Source: Thermococcus sp.
GTDB taxonomy: Archaea; Methanobacteriota_B; Thermococci; Thermococcales; Thermococcaceae
Direction: 5' to 3'
NCBI RefSeq assembly: GCF_026988555.1
Contig: NZ_JALSLB010000054.1
Location: forward strand, 1-64,000
DNA length: 64,000 nt
Part shown: one piece after another, positions 42,419 through 51,153 of the stretch
Layout: the number at the start of each line of letters is the position of its first letter
Numbering within the stretch: position 1 is the stretch's first letter
The notes under the pieces: model-generated
What the model was told of the DNA's origin: nothing
Databases searched by the model: none
Seen by the model: the letters and a program-made list of their open reading frames with translations, nothing else
Program-made: the position numbers and the translations under genes

Positions 42419-42892
42419 TTAGCACGCACCGTGGAATTGAGCAGATATTACTAATATAAACACCAGCCCCGGTAAAAATCCTCCAAAGGCGAGAATTACC
42501 CTATCCCCAATGTCTTTCCCGAGGACGATCCCACTGCTCAAGGAAACGAGCATGAGTAGAATAGAATTGATGGAGAGGTCAAGCATGAAAACTGGTGCCA
42601 TGGTCGCAGCCAATAGTGAAAACAACATGGAAAGGCCAAGATTTCTAAGTGATGAATCCCTGTGGAAAATATATGAAACTAGGAGCACGAGCGCAGGAAG
42701 AAGAACCAGAACAATGAAGATCGGAGAAGGAGAGTACTTCGTCCAACAGACGTAGGGCCTCCCGGCGGAGCCAGTCCAGTTCTCGAACCAGACCATTCCG
42801 CCTTTAATATAGTATCCTACAGGAATTTTGAAGGGAAGCATTAATTCCCACACAAAAGCAAAAAAAGGAATGAGGATTCTCAGGAGTTTCAT
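42419..42892 (-). CDS. Small membrane protein ending in Cys (paralogue 3)
   Basis: 157 residues. Start ATG 42892 after GAGGTGATCCC. The first helix (LLRILIPFFAFVWELML) is followed by YYIKGGMVWFENWTG and a Cys in PYVCWTKYSPSP; three more helices end with FLPGLVFILVISAQFHGAC, Cys last. It begins 4 bp after the C39-like peptidase stop, so the two are likely one operon. Function unknown; topology suggests the loop with the conserved Trp and Cys is outside. Confidence 0.8.
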   Translation of the reverse strand: MKLLRILIPFFAFVWELMLPFKIPVGYYIKGGMVWFENWTGSAGRPYVCWTKYSPSPIFIVLVLLPALVLLVSYIFHRDSSLRNLGLSMLFSLLAATMAPVFMLDLSINSILLMLVSLSSGIVLGKDIGDRVILAFGGFLPGLVFILVISAQFHGAC

Positions 42893-42896
42893 GGGA

Positions 42897-44240
42897 TCAC
42901 CTCTTTTCAGGGATTATTTTTACAAGGTGAGTATGCGAGCCCCAGTTGCCCCATGTCAAGTAATGGTCATACATGTCCCATCCGCTGTGAATGACCAAAT
43001 AATCCACTGTGTTAGAATTCCCCACGTACCCTGTTATAACCACACTATGGTCTCCGTAAGGCCCTTGTCCATCCGCTGCGCTTCCACCATTGTGAAGTTG
43101 AAGCAGTGCTGGTCTGTAAGAGTTAACTTCCTCAATGACATCATCCTCATTTATGTATCCACCAAACTCCCAGCACAATCCTAATGTGCAAGTGGGTTGC
43201 GCATCATAATTGTTCTTAAGAGACCATGAAACTATCCCCTGATCCTTTAATCGCTGATATTCACTTGCAAAGGACTCAATGCCATCACACGCATCGGAAC
43301 CGGGATATCCACACCACCAAGTCCATCCCTTCTTGTCTTTTGTATCAAACGTCCCCATGGTGTGGTGAAGGATGTCAACCAAAGACGTCATGTACTCCTT
43401 GTATTCCTGAGTGTAATAACCGTTTTCATAGATTTCTGGGTGCTCATGGTATGCTATGATCTGAGCGGCGGCAATGGGTGTACATCCGTCCCATATATTC
43501 CATGGATCCGCTTTCGGCCCAACATTATTTGGATAGCTTGTTGAGGCTCCTCCCAGATCACCAACTCCTCTGGTGTAAGTCCAATATGAATCTTCTGTCC
43601 ATACTGGGACATTTGGAATGACTTTGGTTAGCGTTGAAGTTGATAAAACACCCACATCACTTATACCTGTGTCAGTGTCAAATGCTCTCCAAGCACTCGC
43701 TACCTGTCTGGGTGAGAGTGCCAATTTAGTGGTTTTTGGAACCGGAACCTGTCTGCCGTAGATGTCCATGGCCTTTCCATTCCCCAGCTCTACGCTGTAG
43801 CTCAGCGCACCATAATAGAGCAACTTGTGCCGTTCCCTTAAAAAGCCCTTAATTCTGGCTGTACCAATTCTTCCAAGTCTCCTGCTCGGTGCTTCCCCCT
43901 TTCCGAACTCAAGAACCGGGGGCATGTACCTCTGAGCCGCCACGAGTATGAATCCATCGGGCTTACCGTTCACCAGCACGGTGAACTCGTAGGCGCTCCT
44001 GGTTCCGTTGGGGAAGTAATACGCCACAGGCCGAGAAAGTTTCGCGTTCTTCCAGTCTTCAAAGTTCGGAATGTTTGAAGACGCCCACTGAAGGTACATC
44101 TGAGCGACAGATATGGCTTCAGCTGGCGTCACGGAACCCCCGTGGCCCTTCGGAGGAACCAAGCTCAAAGCTCCCGCGAAGCTACTCAAAACCAGAACCG
44201 CAAAAAAAACCACCAACATACGGGTACTCAGTCGGTTCAT
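42897..44240 (-). CDS. Secreted C39-like cysteine peptidase
   Basis: 447 residues with a signal peptide (about 1-25, VVFFAVLVLSSFAGALS). Residues 30-200 form a propeptide-like or PepSY-like region. The catalytic Cys is in WDGCTPIAAAQIIAYH, the usual C39-like GCTPxAxA pattern; the His is in GPYGDHSVVITGYV; an Asn/Asp follows in VIHSGWDMYDHYLTW. This fold cleaves peptides, often at or after a leader. The protein is stand-alone, without an exporter domain. It heads an operon with the small Cys-terminal membrane proteins. Confidence 0.88.
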   Translation of the reverse strand: MNRLSTRMLVVFFAVLVLSSFAGALSLVPPKGHGGSVTPAEAISVAQMYLQWASSNIPNFEDWKNAKLSRPVAYYFPNGTRSAYEFTVLVNGKPDGFILVAAQRYMPPVLEFGKGEAPSRRLGRIGTARIKGFLRERHKLLYYGALSYSVELGNGKAMDIYGRQVPVPKTTKLALSPRQVASAWRAFDTDTGISDVGVLSTSTLTKVIPNVPVWTEDSYWTYTRGVGDLGGASTSYPNNVGPKADPWNIWDGCTPIAAAQIIAYHEHPEIYENGYYTQEYKEYMTSLVDILHHTMGTFDTKDKKGWTWWCGYPGSDACDGIESFASEYQRLKDQGIVSWSLKNNYDAQPTCTLGLCWEFGGYINEDDVIEEVNSYRPALLQLHNGGSAADGQGPYGDHSVVITGYVGNSNTVDYLVIHSGWDMYDHYLTWGNWGSHTHLVKIIPEKR

Positions 44241-44353
44241 AATGAACCACCATAAGTCGTATAGTGCAACATCTTAAAAAGTTTTTTGGCCATATATTTT
44301 ATAATAGACGATTACGTTACCCCTAATAGAAATTAGTGGATATGCTTATACAT

Positions 44354-45133
44354 CTAGTTCCCCAAGAGAATCCTTTTCAATTCCCTGAAATCAACCCTCG
44401 CAGTCATGTCTATGTTTATCGGCGTCACACTGACCTTTCTCTCGACCTTCAGGGTGTAGGCGTCCGTTCCGGGCTCAAACTCCGTTGTCTGCCTTCCCAC
44501 GACCCAGTAGTACGGGTGCCCCCTTGGATCTATACGCTCCTCAACCGTGGGGTTGTAGCGCTTCCTCGCGAGTCTGGTGATGACGATCCCGGTCTCGGAG
44601 GTCGCATCGCCCGGCACGTTCACGTTGAGCATGTCAACTCCATCCGGAAGGCCCCTTCTCAGGATGACCTTCGCCATCTCCCTTAGAAAGTGGGCCCCAA
44701 CCGAGAACTCCACCCCAGCACCGTCCCCGAGCGTCTTCTTCCAGTCAACTTCAAGGCTCACGGCCAGGCCCGGGATATCATGCGTTGCGGCCTCTATTGC
44801 CGCCGATGCCGTTCCTGAGACCGTAATCTCGGTACTGAGGTTCTCACCAAGGTTTATGCCGCTGACTGCAAGGTCAAAGCTCCCAAAGCGCGCTATCGCA
44901 AAGATGACACAGTCCGTGGGGGTTCCATCTATTCCGTATGCTGTTCTAGCACCGGGGACGTTCACCCGCTTCGCCCTTATCGGCCTGTGGAGTGTCATGG
45001 CCCGCCCGCTTGCGCTTCTCTGGAAGAGCGGTGCAACGACATATACCTCACCCAGTTCACTTAACGCTCTGAGGGCGGCCCTTATCCCGTTGGAGTAAAT
45101 CCCATCGTCGTTGGTGAGTAGTATCCTTGGCAT
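44354..45133 (-). CDS. surE: 5'/3'-nucleotidase SurE
   Basis: 259 residues. It opens with ILLTNDDGIYSNGIRAAL, the metal-binding DD motif of SurE; VVAPLFQRSASGRAMTLH, GIDGTPTDCV and VSGINLGENL complete the site. SurE removes phosphate from nucleoside monophosphates and short polyphosphate. Divergent from the RaSEA gene across about 58 bp. Confidence 0.97.
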   Translation of the reverse strand: MPRILLTNDDGIYSNGIRAALRALSELGEVYVVAPLFQRSASGRAMTLHRPIRAKRVNVPGARTAYGIDGTPTDCVIFAIARFGSFDLAVSGINLGENLSTEITVSGTASAAIEAATHDIPGLAVSLEVDWKKTLGDGAGVEFSVGAHFLREMAKVILRRGLPDGVDMLNVNVPGDATSETGIVITRLARKRYNPTVEERIDPRGHPYYWVVGRQTTEFEPGTDAYTLKVERKVSVTPINIDMTARVDFRELKRILLGN

Positions 45134-45191
45134 ATTTTGGGGTAGACCTCACCTTTAAAAACCCTACCTCTGACCCGGGGTAGGTGAGAGG

Positions 45192-46166
45192 ATGACCTAC
45201 TGGACGAGCGAGGACAACGTCGCCGGAAACCCCGGAACGGCGCTCTTCATAATCCTGCCCACGATAGGCTGCTACCGCTTCAGGATCAACCAAGCCTGCT
45301 ACATGTGCGCCTATCCCACCGCGGCACCGAAGGTTAAGTGGAGTCAGGATGCCATAGTGGACTACGTCAGGGAGGCGCTCAAGAAAATCGAGGGTAAAAA
45401 AGGCCCCTTCGCGGTCAGAATGTTCACTTCCGGCTCGTTCCTCGACAACGGAGAGCTCAAACCGGAGACGAGGAGAAAAATCTTCGAACTTCTGGCGGGG
45501 AGGGAGGACATTGAGGAAATCGTAATAGAGAGCAGGAGCGAACTTGTGAGATACAATGCCGTCAAGGAGCTGGCTGAAATCGTCCCGGACAAGCATTTTG
45601 AGGTGGCGGTAGGCCTCGAAACGGCAAACGACGATATTGCTGACGTATCAATAAACAAGGGGAACACCTTCGAGGACTTTGTTAAGGCCGCGGAGATAAC
45701 TCACGAAGCCGGGGCAACGGTGAAGACCTACCTCCTCCTCAAGCCCATATTTCTGAGCGAGCGCGACGGCATAAATGACGTCAAGGAGAGCATAACCCGG
45801 GCAGAACCCTACACGGACACCTTCTCGATAAACATCACGGACATCCAGAAGGGGACGCTCTATGAGAGGTTCTGGGGAAAGGATGAGTACCGCCCGCCAT
45901 GGCTATGGAGCGCGGTTGAGGTCCTTATATGGGCCAAAAGGCGCTTCCCTGATAAGAGAATCCTGAGCGACCCCGTTGGGGCCGGTTCGAAACGTGGACC
46001 TCACAACTGTCTGACCGACTACGACCACATTATCGGGAGGGCCATCAAAAAGTTCTCGGCCACACAGGATCTGAGCCACCTTGAGAACCTCAAGCCGGAG
46101 TGCAGGGAGGGGTGGAGCTACATCGTCGAGAACGGGCTTTTGGACTGGCAACTGGTAACGTGGTAG
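45192..46166 (+). CDS. raSEA: Archaeosine biosynthesis radical SAM protein RaSEA
   Basis: 324 residues. The radical SAM cluster is held by CYRFRINQACYMCAYP, an atypical CX8CX2C spacing. Other conserved parts are VRMFTSGSFLDNGEL, VAVGLETANDD and NITDIQKGTLYERFW. RaSEA works with ArcS to turn preQ0-lysine on tRNA position 15 into archaeosine. The gene has its own start with GGTGAGAGG. Assignment follows the family and the motif; archaeal homologues are named Elp3-like in older annotation. Confidence 0.9.
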   Translation: MTYWTSEDNVAGNPGTALFIILPTIGCYRFRINQACYMCAYPTAAPKVKWSQDAIVDYVREALKKIEGKKGPFAVRMFTSGSFLDNGELKPETRRKIFELLAGREDIEEIVIESRSELVRYNAVKELAEIVPDKHFEVAVGLETANDDIADVSINKGNTFEDFVKAAEITHEAGATVKTYLLLKPIFLSERDGINDVKESITRAEPYTDTFSINITDIQKGTLYERFWGKDEYRPPWLWSAVEVLIWAKRRFPDKRILSDPVGAGSKRGPHNCLTDYDHIIGRAIKKFSATQDLSHLENLKPECREGWSYIVENGLLDWQLVTW

Positions 46167-46267
46167 GTGCGCGAAGAAATTTTGATCCCAAAAGGCACTT
46201 AACCCCATTTTTTCACAATCACAGCACCCTACCCGACCGTTCTTCTTTACCTGTTAATGTTCATCCA

Positions 46268-46281
46268 CGAAAGGTTTAAAT
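46268..46281 (+). promoter_or_regulatory. TATA box of the kor operon
   Basis: GAAAGGTTTAAATG lies about 50 bases before the korD ATG and is a good archaeal TATA element; the whole seven-gene cluster downstream shows no other clear promoter. Confidence 0.5.
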
Positions 46282-46324
46282 GTTGACAAACGTAAAAGGA
46301 CCTAACAGAACGCAGGTGATAGTT

Positions 46325-46597
46325 ATGGCAGATGCCGAAAAGAGAACCGTGGTCGTTAGGGAAGGTTACTTGGTTACCGGGAAGGCGGAGGAAATCGTTG
46401 AGATAGACATCGACACTTTTCTCTGCAAGGGGTGTGGGGTCTGTGTCGAGATGTGCCCCCGGAAGGTCTTTGAGTGGAGCAAGGACCTGAGCGAGAAGGG
46501 TGTCCACTACCCAATCCCAGTCAACGCGGACAAGTGTGTTAAGTGCAAGCTCTGCGAGCTTCTATGCCCCGACTTCGCAATAGCGGTAAGGTGGTGA
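46325..46597 (+). CDS. korD: 2-oxoacid:ferredoxin oxidoreductase, delta (ferredoxin-like) subunit
   Basis: 90 residues from ATG 46325 (GGTGATAGTT). Two 4Fe-4S motifs are seen: CKGCGVCVEMCP and CVKCKLCELLCP. It carries electrons from the thiamine pyrophosphate site to ferredoxin. It is the only delta subunit in the seven-gene cluster, so it may serve both alpha-beta-gamma sets. Stop is 2 bp before korA. Confidence 0.93.
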   Translation: MADAEKRTVVVREGYLVTGKAEEIVEIDIDTFLCKGCGVCVEMCPRKVFEWSKDLSEKGVHYPIPVNADKCVKCKLCELLCPDFAIAVRW

Positions 46598-46599
46598 CC

Positions 46600-47790
46600 A
46601 TGATAATCAGGGGCGACGAGCCCGAACAGCTCCGGCTTCTGAGAAGGCTGTACAAACCGGGGAACTACTTCATGCAGGGAAACGAAGCACTCTCGTACGG
46701 GGCACTTTTTGCAGGATGTCGCTTCTACGCGGGTTACCCCATCACACCATCGAGTGAAATCGCCGAAACCATGGCCCGGGAACTGCCGAAGCTCGGCGGC
46801 TACTACCTCCAGATGGAGGATGAGATAGGGAGTATCGCTGCGATGGTTGGTGCCTCATGGACTGGGTTCAAGGTCATGACCGCCACGAGCGGCCCCGGGT
46901 TCAGTCTCATGCAGGAGAACCTCGGCTACGCCGTGATGACCGAGACCCCCCTCGTTCTGGTCGACGTCCAGAGGAGCGGGCCGAGCACGGGACAGGCCAC
47001 GAAGGGCGCACAGGGCGACTTCTTCCAGGCTAGGTGGGGAACTCACGGCGACCATCCGATAGTGGCCGTTTCCCCGACGAGCGGACAGGACGCATTCTGG
47101 GAGGTTATAAGGGCATTCAACATCGCCGAGAAGCTTAGGACCCCGGTGGTCTTTCTGTTCGATGGTGTTCTGGCCCACACCAGAGAGCGGGTCACCATAC
47201 CCTCAGTGGAGGATGTGAAGATAACCTACCGCAAGCTTCCGGATAACGAGGAAGAGGCAAGGCTCCCCTTCGGCGATCCCCACGGGGACGGCGTCCCGCC
47301 GATGCCCCTCTTCGGGAAAGGTTACTTCACCCACGTCACCGGCTCGACCCACAAGGAGACCGGCCTTAGGGACGTTTACACGCCGGAGGTTCACGATAAG
47401 CTCGTGAGGAGAATCCACCGCAAGATCGAGAAGAACCGCGAGGTTTACGAGAAGTACGAGGAGCACTTCACGGACGACGCCGAGATACTCGTCGTCAGCT
47501 GGGGCGTTACCGCTAGACCAGCCCTCGGAGCGGTTCTCCGAGCGAGGAAGGAGGGAATAAAGGCCGGTCTCTTCGTGCCGAAGACCGTCCACCCGTTCCC
47601 GGCGGAGAGGATGCGTGAGCTGGCCAAAAAGGCACGGGCAGTGCTCGTCGCAGAAATGAACCTCGGCCAGATGATAATCGAGGTCGAGCGCTACGTCAAC
47701 GGCGACGTCCTCCTCAAGGGCATAAACAAAATCGGCGGAGTGCCTCTGACCGTTGAGGAGATCCTCCGCGAGATAAGGGGTGTTGCATGA
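46600..47790 (+). CDS. korA: 2-oxoglutarate:ferredoxin oxidoreductase, alpha subunit (set 1)
   Basis: 396 residues from ATG 46600 (GGTGGTGACC). The pyrimidine-binding domain shows GNEALSYGALFAGCRFYAGYPITPSSEI, MEDEIGSIAAMVGASW and SGPGFSLMQENLGYAVMTETP. The C-terminal part has VSWGVTARPALGAV and AEMNLGQM. Pairs with korB and korC to oxidise 2-oxoglutarate-type acids with CoA. Its stop overlaps the korB start. Confidence 0.94.
   Translation: MIIRGDEPEQLRLLRRLYKPGNYFMQGNEALSYGALFAGCRFYAGYPITPSSEIAETMARELPKLGGYYLQMEDEIGSIAAMVGASWTGFKVMTATSGPGFSLMQENLGYAVMTETPLVLVDVQRSGPSTGQATKGAQGDFFQARWGTHGDHPIVAVSPTSGQDAFWEVIRAFNIAEKLRTPVVFLFDGVLAHTRERVTIPSVEDVKITYRKLPDNEEEARLPFGDPHGDGVPPMPLFGKGYFTHVTGSTHKETGLRDVYTPEVHDKLVRRIHRKIEKNREVYEKYEEHFTDDAEILVVSWGVTARPALGAVLRARKEGIKAGLFVPKTVHPFPAERMRELAKKARAVLVAEMNLGQMIIEVERYVNGDVLLKGINKIGGVPLTVEEILREIRGVA
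46875..46946 (+). repeat. 72-bp block identical to part of the second korA
   Basis: Every base matches 49,397-49,468, including third codon positions, while the genes around it differ clearly. A nearby 27-bp block (CCAGATGGAGGATGAGATAG...) also matches. The encoded segment is the SGPGFSLMQENLGYAVMTET region. Confidence 0.85.
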
Positions 47791-48644
47791 TGGCGAAGAA
47801 GATATACTCCACCTACCCGATGGTTAAGTACCTCCGCAAGGAGGCCCTTCCAACCGCCCTCTGTCCTGGCTGCGGCGGTGGAACGGTCCTCAACGCCTTC
47901 GCGAACGCGATCGACGGTCTCAAAATTGATCCCAAGGACCTCGTCGTCGTTAGCGGTATAGGTTGCTCCGCCTGGATAGCCTCACCGTACTTCCTCGCCG
48001 ACACGCTCCACACGACCCATGGGAGGGCGATAGCCTTTGCCACCGGAGTCAAGGTCGGTTTGCCGGACAAGAAGGTCGTCGTTATAAGCGGTGACGGCGA
48101 CCTGGCGAGCATAGGTGGAAATCACCTCCTCCATGCAGCAAGGAGGAACATCGACATAACGGTCATCCTCGTCAACAACTTCATCTACGGGATGACGGGC
48201 GGGCAGGTCGCTCCAACGACACCCTTCGGGGCGATAACGACCACATCCCCATACAGGAACATAGAGCACCCCCTCCAGATTTCCGAGACAGTGGCGGCCG
48301 CCGGAGCGAGTTACGTGGCGAGGTGGACCACCGCCCACGTCTACCAGCTAATCGAGAGCATCAAGAAAGCTCTTCAGGTGAAGGGCTTCTCGCTCGTTGA
48401 GGTAGTCTCCCAGTGCCCGGTCCAGTTCGGAAGGAGAAACAGGATGAAGGAGCCCGCTGAAATGCTCCGCTGGTTCTTGAAGAACTCCGTTCCCATAAGC
48501 AAGGCCAGGAAGATGAGCGAGGATGAGCTGGAGGGCAAGTTCATCATCGGGGAGTTCGTCGACAGGAAAAGGCCCGAATACGTCGACGAGATCAACAAAC
48601 TGATAGACGAGGTTCAGGAGAGTTTTGGACTGAGGGGGGACTGA
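47787..48644 (+). CDS. korB: 2-oxoglutarate:ferredoxin oxidoreductase, beta subunit (set 1)
   Basis: 285 residues. It binds thiamine pyrophosphate and the first 4Fe-4S cluster: CPGCGGG near the N terminus, GIGCSAW, and the TPP motif VVISGDGDLASIGGNHLLHAARRN with the Mg2+ ligand NNFIYGMTGGQVAPTT. The last cluster Cys is in SQCPVQFGRRN. Its start ATG overlaps the korA stop (ATGATG at 47,787-47,792); the second ATG at 47,790 may be the one used. Confidence 0.95.
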   Translation: MMAKKIYSTYPMVKYLRKEALPTALCPGCGGGTVLNAFANAIDGLKIDPKDLVVVSGIGCSAWIASPYFLADTLHTTHGRAIAFATGVKVGLPDKKVVVISGDGDLASIGGNHLLHAARRNIDITVILVNNFIYGMTGGQVAPTTPFGAITTTSPYRNIEHPLQISETVAAAGASYVARWTTAHVYQLIESIKKALQVKGFSLVEVVSQCPVQFGRRNRMKEPAEMLRWFLKNSVPISKARKMSEDELEGKFIIGEFVDRKRPEYVDEINKLIDEVQESFGLRGD

Positions 48645-48648
48645 TAAC

Positions 48649-49161
48649 ATGCAGATCAGGTTCGCGGGAATAGGCGGTCAGGGGGTCGTCTTGGCCGGTG
48701 TCATACTCGGTGAGGCTGCTGCTATAGAGGGGCTGAACGTCGTCCAGACCCAGGACTACAGCTCCGCAAGCAGGGGCGGCCACTCTATAGCGGACGTGAT
48801 AATATCCAAGGAGCCGATTTATGACGTCATGGTCACTGAGGCGGACGTTCTCGTCGCACTCGCCCAGCTCGGCTATGACACCGTCAAAAACTCCCTTAAG
48901 GGGGACGGTCTGCTCATTGTAGAAACCGACTTGGTCAAGCCGGAGAGGCCGCATATAGGCGCCCCCTTCACACGCCTGGCAGAGGAGAGCACCGGACTGG
49001 CCCTCACAGTTAACATGGTGGTGCTCGGATACCTCGTGGCGAAGACGGGAGTTGTGAGAAGGGAGAGCGTCGAGGAGGCTATTAAGAGACGTGTCCCCAA
49101 GGGGACCGAAGAGGTGAACCTGAAAGCGTTCAGGGCAGGATATGAGGAGGGATCGAAATGA
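48649..49161 (+). CDS. korC: 2-oxoglutarate:ferredoxin oxidoreductase, gamma subunit (set 1)
   Basis: 170 residues. It carries the gamma-domain start IRFAGIGGQGVVLAGVILGEAA, with TQDYSSASRGGHSIADVIIS after it. Gamma binds CoA in this enzyme class. The gene lies 4 bp after korB and its stop overlaps the second alpha gene by 4 bp, tying both sets into one transcript. Confidence 0.94.
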   Translation: MQIRFAGIGGQGVVLAGVILGEAAAIEGLNVVQTQDYSSASRGGHSIADVIISKEPIYDVMVTEADVLVALAQLGYDTVKNSLKGDGLLIVETDLVKPERPHIGAPFTRLAEESTGLALTVNMVVLGYLVAKTGVVRRESVEEAIKRRVPKGTEEVNLKAFRAGYEEGSK

Positions 49162-50306
49162 GATATCCATTTCCCACCGGTAAGAAAGACTTCATCCAGG
49201 GGAACGAGGCCATAGCACGGGCCGCTATCCTAGCGGGTTGCAGGTTTTACGCAGGGTACCCCATAACCCCCGCCAGTGAGATATTCGAGGCAATGGCCCT
49301 GTACATGCCCCTTGTGGACGGGGTGAGCATCCAGATGGAGGATGAGATAGGGAGTATTGCCGCGATAATAGGTGCATCATGGGCCGGGGCAAAGGCCATG
49401 ACCGCCACGAGCGGCCCCGGGTTCAGTCTCATGCAGGAGAACCTCGGCTACGCCGTGATGACCGAGACACCCATAGTGGTCGTCAACATGATGCGCGGTG
49501 GTCCGAGCACCGGACAACCCACACTTCCAGCGCAGGGGGACATAATGCAATCCATCTGGGGAACTCACGGCGATCACATGCTCATCGTACTCTCACCCTC
49601 AACCGTGCAGGAGGCGTTCGATTTTACGATACGAGCGTTTAATCTGGCCGAAAAATACCGCACTCCCGTGGTGCTCCTTGGGGACGCCGAGATCGCCCAC
49701 ATGCGCGAGCGCGTTTACATCCCGCATCCAGATGACGTCAAGGTGATAGGCAGGAAGCTCCCCGAGAGCGAAGAGGAGCATAAACTGCCGTTCGGGGATC
49801 CCCACGGCGATGGAATTCCACCGATGCCTATATTCGGAAGGGGCTACCGTACGTACGTCACTGGGCTGACCCACGATGAGGTCGGCCACCCCAAGACAGT
49901 GGAGGCCGAGATTCATGAGAGGCTCATAAAGAGGATATACGGTAAGATACTTGGCCACAAGGAGGACATCATCTCCTACGAGGAGTTCGAGCTTGAGGAC
50001 GCTGATGTGGCCATAGTCAGCACGGGTATCGTCTCCCGTTCCGCCATACGCGCGGTCAAAATGCTCCGTGAAAAGGGGATCGAGGCAGGCCTGCTTAAAC
50101 TCAACACGGTTTGGCCATTCGACTTCGACATGATGGAGGAGCTGGCGGAGCGGGTGAGGAAGATATACGTGCCGGAGATGAACCTCGGACAGCTCTACCA
50201 CCTGGTAAAGGAGGGGGCGGACGGAAAGGCCGAGGTCGAACTCATCCCCAAGATAGGCGGTGAGGTTCACACTCCGATGGAGATAGTCGAGAAGGTGGTG
50301 GGTTGA
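49158..50306 (+). CDS. 2-oxoacid:ferredoxin oxidoreductase, alpha subunit (set 2)
   Basis: 382 residues. Same layout as korA: GNEAIARAAILAGCRFYAGYPITPASEIFE, MEDEIGSIAAIIGASW, SGPGFSLMQENLGYAVMTETP, VSTGIVSRSAIRAV. It starts inside the end of korC and is 1 bp from its partner beta gene. In Pyrococcus the same order is found, and set 2 is thought to act on an unidentified 2-oxoacid (XOR). The N terminus is about 18 residues shorter than in set 1. Confidence 0.92.
   Translation: MRYPFPTGKKDFIQGNEAIARAAILAGCRFYAGYPITPASEIFEAMALYMPLVDGVSIQMEDEIGSIAAIIGASWAGAKAMTATSGPGFSLMQENLGYAVMTETPIVVVNMMRGGPSTGQPTLPAQGDIMQSIWGTHGDHMLIVLSPSTVQEAFDFTIRAFNLAEKYRTPVVLLGDAEIAHMRERVYIPHPDDVKVIGRKLPESEEEHKLPFGDPHGDGIPPMPIFGRGYRTYVTGLTHDEVGHPKTVEAEIHERLIKRIYGKILGHKEDIISYEEFELEDADVAIVSTGIVSRSAIRAVKMLREKGIEAGLLKLNTVWPFDFDMMEELAERVRKIYVPEMNLGQLYHLVKEGADGKAEVELIPKIGGEVHTPMEIVEKVVG
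49397..49468 (+). repeat. 72-bp block identical to part of the first korA
   Basis: Second copy of the block at 46,875-46,946. The match is perfect across 72 bases, longer than expected for paralogues that otherwise differ at many codon third positions. Confidence 0.85.
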
Positions 50307-50307
50307 G

Positions 50308-51153
50308 ATGTACTTTAAGTCAGCTTACGACATCCGCGAGAAGTACCTCAGAAGGGAGATGCTACCAACGATATTCTGTCCAGGTTGCGGGATAGGCTCC
50401 GCACTCCAGTACACCCTCCGTGCGATAGACGACCTCGGCATGAACCCCGACGAGATAGTCTGGGTCAGTGGAATAGGCTGTTCCTCCCGTGTCCCGGGCT
50501 ACGTCAACTTCGACGGCCTGCACACGACTCACGGGAGGGCTCTGGCCTTTGCCACGGGCATAAAGCTAGCCAACCCGAACCTCAAAATAATCGCCTTCAT
50601 GGGCGACGGCGACACATCAGCCATAGGCGGTAACCACTTCATCCACGCCATCAGGAGAAACCTGGACGTCACCGTGATCCTCATCAACAACTTCACCTAC
50701 GGAATGACGGGCGGTCAGGTCGCACCTACAACCCTCAAGGGGCTTAAGGGGACCACCGCCCCGTACGGCCAGTTTGAGAACCCATTCGACATAGCTGGCC
50801 TGGCGGTTGCGGCCGGGGCGAACTACGTGGCCAGGTGGAGTGTCTTCAACTACATACAGGGCATCAACAGTATCAAGAAGGCCCTCCAGAAAGAGGGCTT
50901 TACCCTCGTTGAGTTCCTCAGTCCCTGCCCGGTGAGCTTCGGAAGGCGGAACAGGATGAAGACCGCACCGGAGCTTCTGCGCTGGTACCAGAGGATAACC
51001 GTGCCCCTGAATAAGGCGAAGAAGATGTCTCCAGAGGAGCTTGAGGGCAAGGTCGTCATCGGCGAGTTCGTCGACAGGGACAGGCCCGGACTGATCAGGG
51101 CGTACCGCGAGTATATAAAGCGCGCAAAGAAAGCTATGGGGTGGAAGGAATGA
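50308..51153 (+). CDS. 2-oxoacid:ferredoxin oxidoreductase, beta subunit (set 2)
   Basis: 281 residues. CPGCGIGSA, GIGCSSRVPGYVN, the TPP site FMGDGDTSAIGGNHFIHAIRRN and NNFTYGMTGGQVAPTT, and SPCPVSFGRRN are all present. It pairs with the set 2 alpha and gamma subunits. The starting ATG is 1 bp after the alpha stop and its end overlaps the gamma start. Confidence 0.94.
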   Translation: MYFKSAYDIREKYLRREMLPTIFCPGCGIGSALQYTLRAIDDLGMNPDEIVWVSGIGCSSRVPGYVNFDGLHTTHGRALAFATGIKLANPNLKIIAFMGDGDTSAIGGNHFIHAIRRNLDVTVILINNFTYGMTGGQVAPTTLKGLKGTTAPYGQFENPFDIAGLAVAAGANYVARWSVFNYIQGINSIKKALQKEGFTLVEFLSPCPVSFGRRNRMKTAPELLRWYQRITVPLNKAKKMSPEELEGKVVIGEFVDRDRPGLIRAYREYIKRAKKAMGWKE

